Assembly: GCA_902767045.1 (NCBI GenBank)
Contig: CACXFT010000088.1
Location: 1 to 37,725, forward strand
DNA from: an uncultured Prevotellaceae bacterium
GTDB lineage: Bacteria > Bacteroidota > Bacteroidia > Bacteroidales > Bacteroidaceae
DNA length: 37,725 bases
Direction of reading: 5' to 3'
Part shown: positions 26,850 through 34,948 of the stretch, piece by piece
Layout: every line of letters starts with the position of its first letter
Numbering within the stretch: position 1 is the stretch's first letter
Made by a program: the position numbers and the translations under genes
The notes under the pieces: model-generated
Told to the model about the DNA's origin: nothing
Databases searched by the model: none
What the model saw: only the letters and a program-made list of their open reading frames with translations

Positions 26850-28454
26850 TTACTTTTTCACCTTCTTTGCTTTCAGGGCCTTCTTCTTGGCAGCGGCAAG
26901 AGCTTTTTGGGCTGCAGGCTCGCCTTTGGCTTCAAGGGTGGTCCAGTACACTTTGCCAAGCTCTTTGAGCTGAGCGGTGAAGGCACGACCGGCAGCATCG
27001 GTTTCGGCCTCTACCTCGGGAGCAGCCCAAGCGTGGCGATAGCCTTTCACCTCGTTCCAGTGTCCGCGGGTGAAGTCGGGAACCTCTACCGGCATGTTGC
27101 CGTTGTCCATAGAGATGCTTCCCAGCTCGGCTAAGCAGCACCATTCGGCCAGGTCGTAAACGTCCATGTCTAAGGGCAGACCGTTGCGCAGGCAGTAGAC
27201 GAAGCGGCTGTCCATGATGAAGTCCATACCGCCGTGGCCACCCACTTCCTTGGCCTCTTCGCCATACTTCTTCACAATAGGACTGGTGTATTTCTTCACC
27301 AGTTCGGCTTGTTCGGCAGCAGGCAGGTAGTCGTGAGCGGTCAGGTTCTCGTGGTTGGGCTTCACGCCGGCCTCGGCCATATCCTTACCAGAGAGTGCAT
27401 AACCCTCGTAGGGATATTTGTTGGCGAAGCCCGTGGTGCCGGTGAGCTGATACATGCGGTTGTAGGGTTGCGGAGTCATCACGTTGTGGTGAATCTCAAT
27501 CACCTTGCCCTTGTCGGTGGAGATGAGGGTGGTGGTGTGGTCGCCGTTGCGGAAGTTCACGTCCTCTCCGGTGCGTTCCTTCACCAGTTTCTTACCCACA
27601 AACGACTTGGTGTCCATGGCAACGAGTGTGCGCATGCGGTCGCCGCGGTGAATGTTGAGCACCTGGGCAATGGGACCAAGGCCGTGAGTGGCATACACGT
27701 CGCCGCGATGGTTTTTGTTGAACTCTAAGCGCCAGCCCAGTTTGTCGTTGGCATCCTTCTTCCAGTAGTAGTCCCAGAAGGGGCTCAGGTCGTGGCGGTA
27801 GGCACCCTGTGTGTAGATGACTTCGCCGAAGAGACCTTTCTGTGCCATGTTCAGCGAGTTGAGTTCGAAGAAGTCGTAGCAGCAGTTCTCGAGAATCATG
27901 CAGTGCAGTTGTTTCTGTTCGGCCAGGTTGATGAGCGTCCAAATCTCGTTCATGTTCATGGCCGATGGCACCTCAATGGCCACATGCTTTCCGTTTTCGA
28001 GAGCTTCGCGTGCCACCAGGAAGTGGTGAATCCAGTCGGTAGCCACATACACCACGTCGATGTCGGCTCGTTTGCACAGTTCTTTGTAACCATCCTCACC
28101 GCAGTAGATGTCGGCAGGTGGCATTTCGGCAGCCTTCAGGAAGCGCTGGCAAGCTTCGGCGCGTTCCTTTTCGTGGTCGCAGAGCGCTTTAATTTCAATG
28201 CCGGGGATGTGGGTCCAGCGTTCCACGGCACCAGGTCCGCGCATGCCCAAGCCAACAAAGGCCACGCGCACCACGTCCATCTTCGGGGTGGTGAGGCCGA
28301 GCACGCTCTTCTGTCCGTCGGGGCGGGTAGGAACTTCGGTTACAATTGTTCCGTTTTTCACTTGGTAGGGCCAGTTGAACTGGGCCAGCAGACTGTTAGG
28401 CAACAGCAGTGCCACTGTTACCAACAAGGAGAGAATCAGTGATTTCTTGTTCAT
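26850..28454 (-). CDS. GH109-type Gfo/Idh/MocA protein (alpha-N-acetylgalactosaminidase-like), secreted
   Basis: 534 residues. The Sec signal peptide is MNKKSLILSLLVTVALLLPNSLLAQ. The NAD-binding Rossmann fold starts at VRVAFVGLGMRGPGAV. GH109 marks are YVATDWIHH, GKHVAIEVPSA, ENCCYDFFELNSLNM, GAYRHDLSPFWDYYW and the GDVYATHGLGPIAQ histidine loop. Enzymes of this family remove alpha-linked GalNAc by an NAD-dependent redox-elimination mechanism. Together with the GH2 gene this suggests attack on galactose/GalNAc glycans such as mucin or glycolipid chains. The C-terminus carries an unusual tail of about 35 residues, rich in Ala and Lys and ending in KKKALKAKKVKK, absent from the paralogue next door. 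Many family members have Tat signals; this one looks Sec-type. GalNAcase activity is probable but cannot be read with certainty. Confidence 0.88.
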   Translation of the reverse strand: MNKKSLILSLLVTVALLLPNSLLAQFNWPYQVKNGTIVTEVPTRPDGQKSVLGLTTPKMDVVRVAFVGLGMRGPGAVERWTHIPGIEIKALCDHEKERAEACQRFLKAAEMPPADIYCGEDGYKELCKRADIDVVYVATDWIHHFLVAREALENGKHVAIEVPSAMNMNEIWTLINLAEQKQLHCMILENCCYDFFELNSLNMAQKGLFGEVIYTQGAYRHDLSPFWDYYWKKDANDKLGWRLEFNKNHRGDVYATHGLGPIAQVLNIHRGDRMRTLVAMDTKSFVGKKLVKERTGEDVNFRNGDHTTTLISTDKGKVIEIHHNVMTPQPYNRMYQLTGTTGFANKYPYEGYALSGKDMAEAGVKPNHENLTAHDYLPAAEQAELVKKYTSPIVKKYGEEAKEVGGHGGMDFIMDSRFVYCLRNGLPLDMDVYDLAEWCCLAELGSISMDNGNMPVEVPDFTRGHWNEVKGYRHAWAAPEVEAETDAAGRAFTAQLKELGKVYWTTLEAKGEPAAQKALAAAKKKALKAKKVKK

Positions 28455-28506
28455 TTTGTTAGTTATTATTTAGGTTATTGTTTTTCCTTGGAAAGGCTCA
28501 ACGGGG

Positions 28507-28538
28507 CAAAGATACGAATAATAAGGGAAGTGAACAAA
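28507..28538 (-). promoter_or_regulatory. Promoter of the secreted GH109 gene
   Basis: On the minus strand: TTTG (28538-28535), a 20-base spacer, then TATCTTTG (28514-28507). This is a full match to the Bacteroidetes consensus, 52 bases before the ATG. It separates this gene from the upstream GH109-like gene, so the two need not be cotranscribed. Confidence 0.75.
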
Positions 28539-28564
28539 TTTATTCTGAATAAAATAACCTTTTT

Positions 28565-29683
28565 CTACATTTGCGTGAAGTCGGGCACGCTCACCGGCAT
28601 GCTTCCGTTTTCGAGTGAGCGGCGGGAGAGTTCGCTCAGACAGCACCATTCTGCCAGGTCGTAGACATCGATGTCGAGCGGCAGGTTGTTGTTGAGGCAG
28701 TGTATGAGCCGCCAGTCCATGAAGTAGGCCATTCCCCCGCGGGGGTCCAGCTTGCGTGCCATGGGCAATAGCGGTTCTATGTAGGAGGGGAGGTATTGTC
28801 GGATGAGTTCGTCGCGTTCGGCGGGAGCGAGGGTTCCCGTTTCGAAGTGCAGCAGTGGTTCGGGATATTTCTGTGCATAGCCTTTGGTTCCCACAATTTG
28901 GAACAGGCGGCTATAGGGCCTTGGTGTCATTACGTTATGTTCAATGAGCATGGTCTTGCCCCGTTCGGTGCGGATGAGCGTGGTTGTTTGGTCGGCATTC
29001 TGGAAGTCGGGAGCCTTCATGCCCATGTGTTTTTCGTAGACGGCCGGACCGCTGAAAGGGTGTGTGTCCATGGTAACCAGTTGCACCATGCGGTCGGTGT
29101 GGTGCAGGTCGAGCAGTCGGCACAGCGGTGCAATGCCGTGCGTGGGGTAGATGTCGCCCCGTTGGTGGCGGTTGATGTCGAGTCGCCAGGGTGTCCATTT
29201 CTCGCCGATGGGATGACAGTAGCCACCCTCCACATGCACAATCTCGCCGAAGAGTCCGGCGCGTGCCATGCCCAGTGTGGCCAGTTCGAAGAAGTCGTAG
29301 ATGCAGTTTTCGAGCATCATGCAGTGTCGGCCGGTTTCTCGGCTTGTCTTCACCAACTGCTGAATTTCGCTGAGCGTGGTGGCGGCAGGCACCTCAATGG
29401 CCACATGCCTGCCCTGCTGCATGGCTTGCAGGGCAATGGGCACATGACTTTGCCAGTCGGTGCAGATATACACCAAGTCGGCATCCACACCCATCCCCTC
29501 TTCAGGAATGGGTGTGGGTGCCTGTTTAAAGAGATTGTGCCGGGCCATGCGCTGTTTTGCTTCCTCCACCCGTTCGGGCACGGTGTCGCGCAAGGCTACA
29601 ATCTGTGCGTCGGTGATATGGCAGAAGCGGTCAACGGCCGCTTGTCCGCGCTGGCCCAGTCCAACAATTTCTACTCGAATCAT
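28565..29683 (-). CDS. GH109-like Gfo/Idh/MocA protein, no signal peptide
   Basis: 372 residues, a diverged paralogue of the next gene downstream. The Rossmann motif begins at residue 3 (VEIVGLGQRGQAAV), so no signal peptide exists and the protein should be cytoplasmic. Shared GH109 marks are YICTDWQSH, GRHVAIEVPAA, ENCIYDFFELATLGMA, GGYCHPIGEKW and the GDIYPTHGIAPLCR histidine loop. It stops at VPDFTQM, where the paralogue runs on for about 60 more residues, so this is the compact form. Its start overlaps the S46 peptidase stop (ATGA), so the two are probably coupled. It could be a cytoplasmic GalNAcase or a sugar oxidoreductase; the histidine loop and EVPA motif favour GH109. Confidence 0.85.
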   Translation of the reverse strand: MIRVEIVGLGQRGQAAVDRFCHITDAQIVALRDTVPERVEEAKQRMARHNLFKQAPTPIPEEGMGVDADLVYICTDWQSHVPIALQAMQQGRHVAIEVPAATTLSEIQQLVKTSRETGRHCMMLENCIYDFFELATLGMARAGLFGEIVHVEGGYCHPIGEKWTPWRLDINRHQRGDIYPTHGIAPLCRLLDLHHTDRMVQLVTMDTHPFSGPAVYEKHMGMKAPDFQNADQTTTLIRTERGKTMLIEHNVMTPRPYSRLFQIVGTKGYAQKYPEPLLHFETGTLAPAERDELIRQYLPSYIEPLLPMARKLDPRGGMAYFMDWRLIHCLNNNLPLDIDVYDLAEWCCLSELSRRSLENGSMPVSVPDFTQM

Positions 29684-31794
29684 TTTGCGTTGATTTCCTG
29701 GAGCAGGCGGTCGGCATGTCCCCAGCGGTCCATCATGAAGAGCACATAGCGGATGTCCACCCCGATGCAGCGAGCCAGTCGGCTGTCGAAGTTGATGTCC
29801 GACGAGAGCGAGTCCCAGTTACCGTCGAAAGCCAGTCCGATGAGTCGTCCGTCGCCGTCGAACATCGGTGAGCCCGAGTTGCCGCCGGTGATGTCGTTGT
29901 TGGTGAGGAAGCAGAGTTGCATCTTTCCCGTGGTTTTGTCTTGGTAGGGACCGAAGTCTTTAGCCGAGAGCAGTTCGTGCATGATAGGTTCTGCAAAATA
30001 CTCCACGTTGCTGTCGGCCTGTTTCATTTTCTCTACGATGCTTTCAGCCGTGGTGTAATAACCCGAGGGGTGTCCGTCGAGTTCGAATCCGCCCACCTGT
30101 CCGTAAGAGAGTCTCATGGTGAAGTTGGCATCGCTATAGTGTGGCAGGTTCTCCTCCATGCGCAGTTTGGCTGCACAGAGATAGCGTTCCTGCGTGTCGA
30201 TGCTGTCGTAGGTGGCGAGCAGAGCCTCGCGTAAGGTGTTGAACGATTCCACCAGGTCGTAGCCGAGCCGCACGCCCAAGTCTTGTTTGAACTTCTTTTT
30301 GTTGAAGAACAGCTTGGTGTTGCTCTTCATGAGCAGCGAGTTGGCATAGAGGTCATTCACATAGGCTTTATAGTTGCCATAGTATTTGCGGTCTATCACC
30401 TGGTAGAAGGTGGGCAGGTATCGCTCTTCCACATGTTCGCGATAGTTTTTCAGCAGCACGGCCATCACCTCTTTGTCGAGTGCTTCATCCCATTCGTTGC
30501 TGTTGTCTTCAAACTCGATGTATTGCTTGTTGGGTTTGTTCTCGGGGCCTTTCACCTCCATGCCTTGTGCCATTTTCATGGCGCGGGTGCACAGTTCGTT
30601 GGTGCGGATGAAGGTTTCGTACCAATACATCAGGGCACGACGGTCGTGGTAGCGGGCTTTATACATCTTGCCCAGTTTGTTGAAGTCGAGCTTCCCCTTC
30701 AGGAATCCGGTGGAGTCTTGCCAGCGGGCGAGTTGCTCTTCGAACATGCGTTTGTTGAGCACAATGCCGATAGAGTCGATGCACTTGTTCATGCCGATGG
30801 AGTTTTTCCAGTAGTTGGAGCTCTGAGCATACTTCGAGTCGTATTTGATGCGCACGGCTTCGTTGGCCCGCATGTGGCGAATCATCACCTCTTGCTTCAC
30901 CCCGCGCACCTGGGCACGGGTGGCATTGTCGGCATCGCGCATTTCCTGAATGCCATAGCTCGAGAGGTAGCGCTCGGTAGAGCCCGGGTAGCCGATGGTC
31001 ATGGCAAAGTCGCCTTCTTTGTAGCCCTGCATCGACACCTCGGCCCAGCGTTTCGGGTGGTAGGGAACGTTGTCGGGCGAGTAGGCAGCAGGACCGTTCG
31101 TTTTCGGGTCGGCATAGATGCGGAACACCGAGAAGTCGCACGTTTGGCGGGGCCACATCCAGTTGTCGGTTTCGCCCCCATACTTTCCCATCGACTTTGG
31201 AACGGTGAACACCAGGCGCAGGTCGGTGAAGTCGCGGTAGGTGGTGGCATAGTATTTGTTGCCCTCGTAGAAAGGTTTTATTTCCAGTCGGAGGGTGGAG
31301 TCGTTTTGCTTCACCTCTTGCGACATGGCATTCTCCAGAGAGTCGAGGAACACCTCTTGCTGTTCTATGGTCATCTCGTTGAAGCCCTGTTTCATGATGC
31401 GGTCGGTGATGTCGTTCTGTTCAATCATAAACGAAACGAACATGTTCTCGTTGGGCAGTTCTTCTTCGTAGGTTTTGGCATAGAACCCGTTGAGCATGTA
31501 GTCGTGCTCCACGGTAGAGTGTGAGCGTATGGCTTCGAAGCCGCAGTGGTGGTTGGTGAACACGAGTCCGTTGGGGCTCACCACCACGCCCGAGCAGTAG
31601 CCCGAGAAGTTCACGCAAGCAGCCTTGAGCGAGTTGTCGCCAAAGTAGAGGTCGTTGTACGACATGCGGAAGCCTTCGGCCTGCATCTGGTCGAACACCG
31701 CCTGCGGCAGGTTGTAGATGGTCCACATGCCTTCGTCGGCTTGGGCCGTGCTCAGGCCCAGCAGGGCACAGAGCGAAAGGAAGAGTTTTTTCAT
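29680..31794 (-). CDS. S46 family dipeptidyl-peptidase, DPP7-like
   Basis: 704 residues with signal peptide MKKLFLSLCALLGLSTAQA. S46 enzymes are periplasmic serine peptidases that release dipeptides from peptide N-termini in Bacteroidetes. The catalytic His lies in TNHHCGF (80-86), the conserved aspartate region is GGETDNWMWPRQTCDFS, and the nucleophile is S640 in GGNSGSPMFD. Eighteen residues after the Ser is Gly658 in FDGNW. As I recall, Gly here marks DPP7 (hydrophobic P1) and Arg marks DPP11 (acidic P1), so DPP7-like is the better call. The usual RHTGDF motif reads RQTCDF here, a possible family variation. The length is typical (about 700-720). The ATG is preceded by an A-rich leader and a 9-nt minisatellite; no clear promoter was found. 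Confidence 0.9.
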   Translation of the reverse strand: MKKLFLSLCALLGLSTAQADEGMWTIYNLPQAVFDQMQAEGFRMSYNDLYFGDNSLKAACVNFSGYCSGVVVSPNGLVFTNHHCGFEAIRSHSTVEHDYMLNGFYAKTYEEELPNENMFVSFMIEQNDITDRIMKQGFNEMTIEQQEVFLDSLENAMSQEVKQNDSTLRLEIKPFYEGNKYYATTYRDFTDLRLVFTVPKSMGKYGGETDNWMWPRQTCDFSVFRIYADPKTNGPAAYSPDNVPYHPKRWAEVSMQGYKEGDFAMTIGYPGSTERYLSSYGIQEMRDADNATRAQVRGVKQEVMIRHMRANEAVRIKYDSKYAQSSNYWKNSIGMNKCIDSIGIVLNKRMFEEQLARWQDSTGFLKGKLDFNKLGKMYKARYHDRRALMYWYETFIRTNELCTRAMKMAQGMEVKGPENKPNKQYIEFEDNSNEWDEALDKEVMAVLLKNYREHVEERYLPTFYQVIDRKYYGNYKAYVNDLYANSLLMKSNTKLFFNKKKFKQDLGVRLGYDLVESFNTLREALLATYDSIDTQERYLCAAKLRMEENLPHYSDANFTMRLSYGQVGGFELDGHPSGYYTTAESIVEKMKQADSNVEYFAEPIMHELLSAKDFGPYQDKTTGKMQLCFLTNNDITGGNSGSPMFDGDGRLIGLAFDGNWDSLSSDINFDSRLARCIGVDIRYVLFMMDRWGHADRLLQEINAK

Positions 31795-31810
31795 TTTTTT
31801 TGTTTTTTTG

Positions 31811-32000
31811 CGTTCTTAGCGTTCTTTTCGTTCTTATCGTTTCTTTCGTTTATAACGTTTCTTTCGTTCTTATCGTTTCTTAACGTTCATAACGTTCCTA
31901 ACGTTTCTTTCGTTCTTAACGTTCTTAACGTTCATAACGTTCCTAACGTTTCTTTCGTTCTTAACGTTCTTATCGTTTTTAACGTTCTAAACGTTCTTGC
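31811..32000. repeat. 9-nt minisatellite, about 21 units, between flippase and peptidase genes
   Basis: Minus-strand consensus RAACGNNAR (plus-strand units such as CGTTCTTAA, CGTTTCTTT, CGTTCATAA, CGTTCCTAA). All units are 9 bases except one of 10. A higher-order block of several units (CATAA, CCTAA, TTCTTT, CTTAA, CTTAA types) occurs twice at about 31890-31965. The flippase stop codon (TAG, 31987-31989) and its last codons lie inside the array. The other end is 17 bases from the peptidase ATG. Confidence 0.9.
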
Positions 32001-33453
32001 CGGCTTGATGAAACTCAAGCTTGAGAATCATGCCGGCGAAGGCGGCGATGAGCAGCGTGTTCAATGCAAGCTCGGCCCAAAGGGGAAGCGAGCGGGTGGT
32101 TGTCATCAGGGCGAAGAGCACTGCAGCTGCTATGGTGTATAGGGAAATGTCGCGCAAAGGATAGCGGATGGGGTAGTAGTGCTGTCCGATGAAATAAGAG
32201 AGCACCATCGACACGGCGTAGGCGGCAAAGCCAGCCCAGGCACAGGCCATGTAGCTGAAGCGGGGAATGAGCAGCACGTCGATGGTGATGAGCACCACCG
32301 CGCCGATGCCCGAGAAATAGGTTCCCCAGATGGTGCGGTCGGTGAGCTTATACCAGAACGAGAGGTTGAAGAACACCCCGAACATGATTTCGGCCGCCAT
32401 CACGATGGGCACCACGCGCAGTCCTTCCCAGTAGCTCTTTCCGATGATGAACTTCAGCAGGTCGAGATAGCCCATCACGGCAAGGAAGGCCAGCAAGGTG
32501 AAGATGATGTAGAGCTTCATGCCCTGTGCATAGGTGTCTTTGCTGTCGCGGTCTTTCGATTTGCCAAACACCAGCGGTTCGTAGGCATATCGGAAAGCCT
32601 GCGTAATCATCACCATAATCATGGCAATCTTGATGCACGCCCCATAGATGCCCAGTTGTGCACGGGCCTCCACCGGCGAACCGTCGTAGAAGTAAGGGAA
32701 CAGAATTTGCGATGCCGCCTGGTTGAGCTGTCCTGCCACGCCCATGATGAGCAACGGCCAGGTGTAGCTGAGCATGCGCCTGCAGGCAGCAAGGTCGAAA
32801 CCAAACCGGAAACCGCGCAGTTCCTTGGAGAGCAGCAAAAGAGAAAAAAGAGAACACACCAGGTTGATGTAGAACACAAACACCACATCGAGCGTGAAGG
32901 CCTCGTCGTAGATGCCGAAGGGGTTCCAGCGCAGGGCAGGAAGCACGATGAGGTAGAGCAAGTTCAGCGTGATGTTGAGCAGAATGTTCACAATCCTCAG
33001 CGTGGCAAACCTCACCGGCTTATGCTGATAGCGCAGGTAGGCGAAGGGAATGGCTGTGAAAGCATCTATGGCCACCGTCACATACATCACCCCCACATAC
33101 TCCGGGTGGTCGGCATAGCCGATGGCAGCGGCAATGGGTTGCAGAAACAAGAGCACCACCACAATGGACAGCATCGACGTGGTGGCCAGCATGCGCAGTG
33201 TGGTGGAATAGATGCGCTGCGGGTTTTCACCCTCGCGGTTCATGAACCGGAAGAAGGTGGTTTCCATGCCGAAGGTGAGCAGGATGATGAGTATTGACAC
33301 ATAGGCATAGACGTTGGTGATCACACCATACTCTCCGCCCGATGCAGCAAACCGTGCCGTTTGCATGGGCACCAGCAGGTAGTTGATAAATCGCGCAACG
33401 ATGCTCGAAAGCCCGTAGATGGCAGTATCTTTTAGAAGTCCTTTCAGGTTCAT
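31987..33453 (-). CDS. Polysaccharide flippase (Wzx/MurJ-MATE superfamily)
   Basis: 488 residues, nearly all hydrophobic, with about 12-14 predicted membrane segments. The N-terminal LLKDTAIYGLSSIVARFINYLLVP and the GEYGVITNVYAYVSILIILLTFGMETTFFRF block are typical of O-antigen/capsule flippases of the MOP superfamily, which move lipid-linked sugars across the inner membrane. No glycosyltransferase genes are nearby, so the substrate is unknown. Many Bacteroidetes carry such a single flippase away from sugar clusters. The start codon lies 7 bases from a G-rich 9-nt repeat, and the stop is inside another 9-nt array. It lies 69 bases after the SpmAB gene and may be cotranscribed with it. Confidence 0.88.
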   Translation of the reverse strand: MNLKGLLKDTAIYGLSSIVARFINYLLVPMQTARFAASGGEYGVITNVYAYVSILIILLTFGMETTFFRFMNREGENPQRIYSTTLRMLATTSMLSIVVVLLFLQPIAAAIGYADHPEYVGVMYVTVAIDAFTAIPFAYLRYQHKPVRFATLRIVNILLNITLNLLYLIVLPALRWNPFGIYDEAFTLDVVFVFYINLVCSLFSLLLLSKELRGFRFGFDLAACRRMLSYTWPLLIMGVAGQLNQAASQILFPYFYDGSPVEARAQLGIYGACIKIAMIMVMITQAFRYAYEPLVFGKSKDRDSKDTYAQGMKLYIIFTLLAFLAVMGYLDLLKFIIGKSYWEGLRVVPIVMAAEIMFGVFFNLSFWYKLTDRTIWGTYFSGIGAVVLITIDVLLIPRFSYMACAWAGFAAYAVSMVLSYFIGQHYYPIRYPLRDISLYTIAAAVLFALMTTTRSLPLWAELALNTLLIAAFAGMILKLEFHQAGKNV

Positions 33454-33460
33454 ATTTTTT

Positions 33461-33505
33461 TTAATGGGGTTAATGGGGTTAATGGGGTTAATGGGGTTAA
33501 TGGGG
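33461..33505. repeat. G-rich 9-nt tandem repeat just upstream of the flippase start
   Basis: Five perfect copies of TTAATGGGG on the plus strand, followed by two decayed units up to about 33522. Five runs of four G with 5-base TTAAT linkers could form a G-quadruplex on the plus strand, which is the template strand for the flippase. The array takes up most of the 69-base gap between the SpmAB stop (33523) and the flippase ATG (33453). Confidence 0.92.
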
Positions 33506-33522
33506 TTTATGGGTTATTTTGG

Positions 33523-34812
33523 TTATCCAAAGAAGAGATAGGCAATGGCAATGGCCGAGATGATGCCGGCAAGGTCGGCAAGCAGTCCGCATACCACGGC
33601 ATGGCGGGTGTGTCGGATGGCCACGCTGCCAAAGTAAACGGCCAGAATGTAGAAAGTGGTGTCGGTGCTGCCCTGGAAGATACACGACAGACGGCCCACA
33701 AACGAGTCGGCACCATACTGTGTCATGGCATCAACCATCATGCCGCGGGCTCCGCTACCCGACAGCGGTTTCATGAGCGCCGTGGGCAGAGCCCCCACAA
33801 AGTCGGTGTTCAATCCACACAGTTCCACCCCCTTGGCAACGCCATCGATGAGCATGTCCATGGCCCCCGAAGCGCGGAACACCCCTATGGCCACCAAGAT
33901 GGCCACTAAATAAGGAATGATGCGCACGGCAGTGGAGAACCCCTCTTTGGCACCTTCGATGAACGACTCATAGACATTCACGCGCCTGCGCACGCCCGCG
34001 AGTATAAATAAGGTGATGATGCTCATGAGCAGAATGTTGGCCACTGAGGTTGAAACCACATTCATCTGTTCTTTGTCTAACTGTGCGAAGGCCCAGATGA
34101 TGGCTGCCACCCCTGCGCACATACCCCCCAGCGTGAGCAGCATGGTGCGGTTCAGCAGGTTGATGCGCTGGTAGAGCGACGTGATGATGATGCCCGCCAG
34201 GGTGGAGAAGAAAGTGGCAAGCAGAATGGGAATGAACACATCGGTGGGTTGTGCCGCCCCCATCTGAGCACGATACACCAGAATGGAAACGGGAATGAGC
34301 GTGAGTCCGCTGGTGTTCAGCACCAAGAACATAATCATGGGGTTCGAGGCCGTGGCCTTGAGTTCAGCCACGCGTGCTTCGCTCAGCTGCTCGCGCTGTC
34401 GGCGTTCTTCAATCTGCTGGTTCTTCACCTCGTTCATCTGCTCCATGGCACGCAGTCCGAGTGGGGTGGCGGCGTTGTCGAGTCCGAGCATGTTGGCAGC
34501 AATGTTCATGAAGATGCTGCCCGTTACGGGATGCCCCTTGGGAATATCGGGAAACAGCCGAACGAACACAGGCGAGAGCAAACGCGAAAGCACGTCAATC
34601 ACTCCCCCGCGCTCTCCAATCTTCATGATGCCTAACCAGAGCGAGAGCACACCCGTGAGTCCGAGCGAAATCTCGAAAGCAGTCTTCGACGTGTCGAAGG
34701 TAGAGTTCATCATGGCGGGAAACACTTCGGTGTCGCCCAACACAACAAGCCTGAAGAGCGCAATCACAAACGCTATCAGGAAAAACGCAATCCAAATGTA
34801 GTTCAATACCAT
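33523..34812 (-). CDS. Fused SpmA/SpmB nucleoside-recognition (Gate) membrane protein
   Basis: 429 residues from the ATG at 34812. The 26-codon extension further upstream runs through the promoter and is not conserved-looking. Two halves are visible: an SpmA-like part (LNYIWIAFFLIAFVIALFRL; GLTGVLSLWLGIMKIGERGG; NIAANMLGLDNAATPLG; LVLNTSGLTLIPVSI) and an SpmB-like part from about residue 270 (AVRIIPYLVAILVAIGVFRASGAMD; PTALMKPLSGSGARGM; FVGRLSCIFQGSTDTTFYILAVYFGS). In spore formers these are two proteins for spore core dehydration; in Bacteroidetes the fusion occurs without sporulation, and its role, perhaps transport of nucleosides or other small molecules, is not known. It has multiple membrane segments. 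It is divergent from argS, with the two starts 136 bases apart. Confidence 0.88.
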   Translation of the reverse strand: MVLNYIWIAFFLIAFVIALFRLVVLGDTEVFPAMMNSTFDTSKTAFEISLGLTGVLSLWLGIMKIGERGGVIDVLSRLLSPVFVRLFPDIPKGHPVTGSIFMNIAANMLGLDNAATPLGLRAMEQMNEVKNQQIEERRQREQLSEARVAELKATASNPMIMFLVLNTSGLTLIPVSILVYRAQMGAAQPTDVFIPILLATFFSTLAGIIITSLYQRINLLNRTMLLTLGGMCAGVAAIIWAFAQLDKEQMNVVSTSVANILLMSIITLFILAGVRRRVNVYESFIEGAKEGFSTAVRIIPYLVAILVAIGVFRASGAMDMLIDGVAKGVELCGLNTDFVGALPTALMKPLSGSGARGMMVDAMTQYGADSFVGRLSCIFQGSTDTTFYILAVYFGSVAIRHTRHAVVCGLLADLAGIISAIAIAYLFFG

Positions 34813-34820
34813 AGCAGCTG

Positions 34821-34828
34821 CAAAAGTA
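34821..34828 (-). promoter_or_regulatory. -7 element of the SpmAB gene
   Basis: The minus strand reads TACTTTTG only 8 bases before the ATG, which would leave a very short or absent leader. TTTG candidates upstream are 12 and 26 bases away, neither of them the usual distance. Confidence 0.45.
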
Positions 34829-34881
34829 CAAGTTTTTCGGCAAATACCCACAGCCAAAAGAGAAGAATTATAAGAAAACAC

Positions 34882-34912
34882 TTTCCACAACGGATAATTA
34901 TTGTTAATTTTG
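34882..34912 (+). promoter_or_regulatory. Promoter of argS
   Basis: TAATTTTG at 34905-34912 is a full -7 match. A weak -33 (TTTC, 34882-34885) is placed 19 bases upstream. The ATG follows 36 bases after the -7 element. Confidence 0.55.
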
Positions 34913-34948
34913 CAGCCGTAAATTCGAATTTATACTTTTCTATACACA

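Noticed and set aside
30283-31524. 413-codon plus-strand frame opposite the S46 peptidase
   Set aside because: The opposite frame holds a full catalytic motif set. This one is a mirror image with no start signal and no domain.
24190-31794. A complete polysaccharide utilisation locus
   Set aside because: Two or three glycan-active genes are present, but no SusC/SusD pair, sensor or sugar transporter is in the window.
31811-32000. CRISPR array
   Set aside because: The units are 9 bases with no spacers, and no cas genes are present.
31546-32142. Plus-strand frame encoding a repetitive FLSFLSF/NVHNVPNV peptide
   Set aside because: It is the 9-nt minisatellite read in a 3-base multiple, flanked by antisense of two real genes. 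No start signal is apparent.
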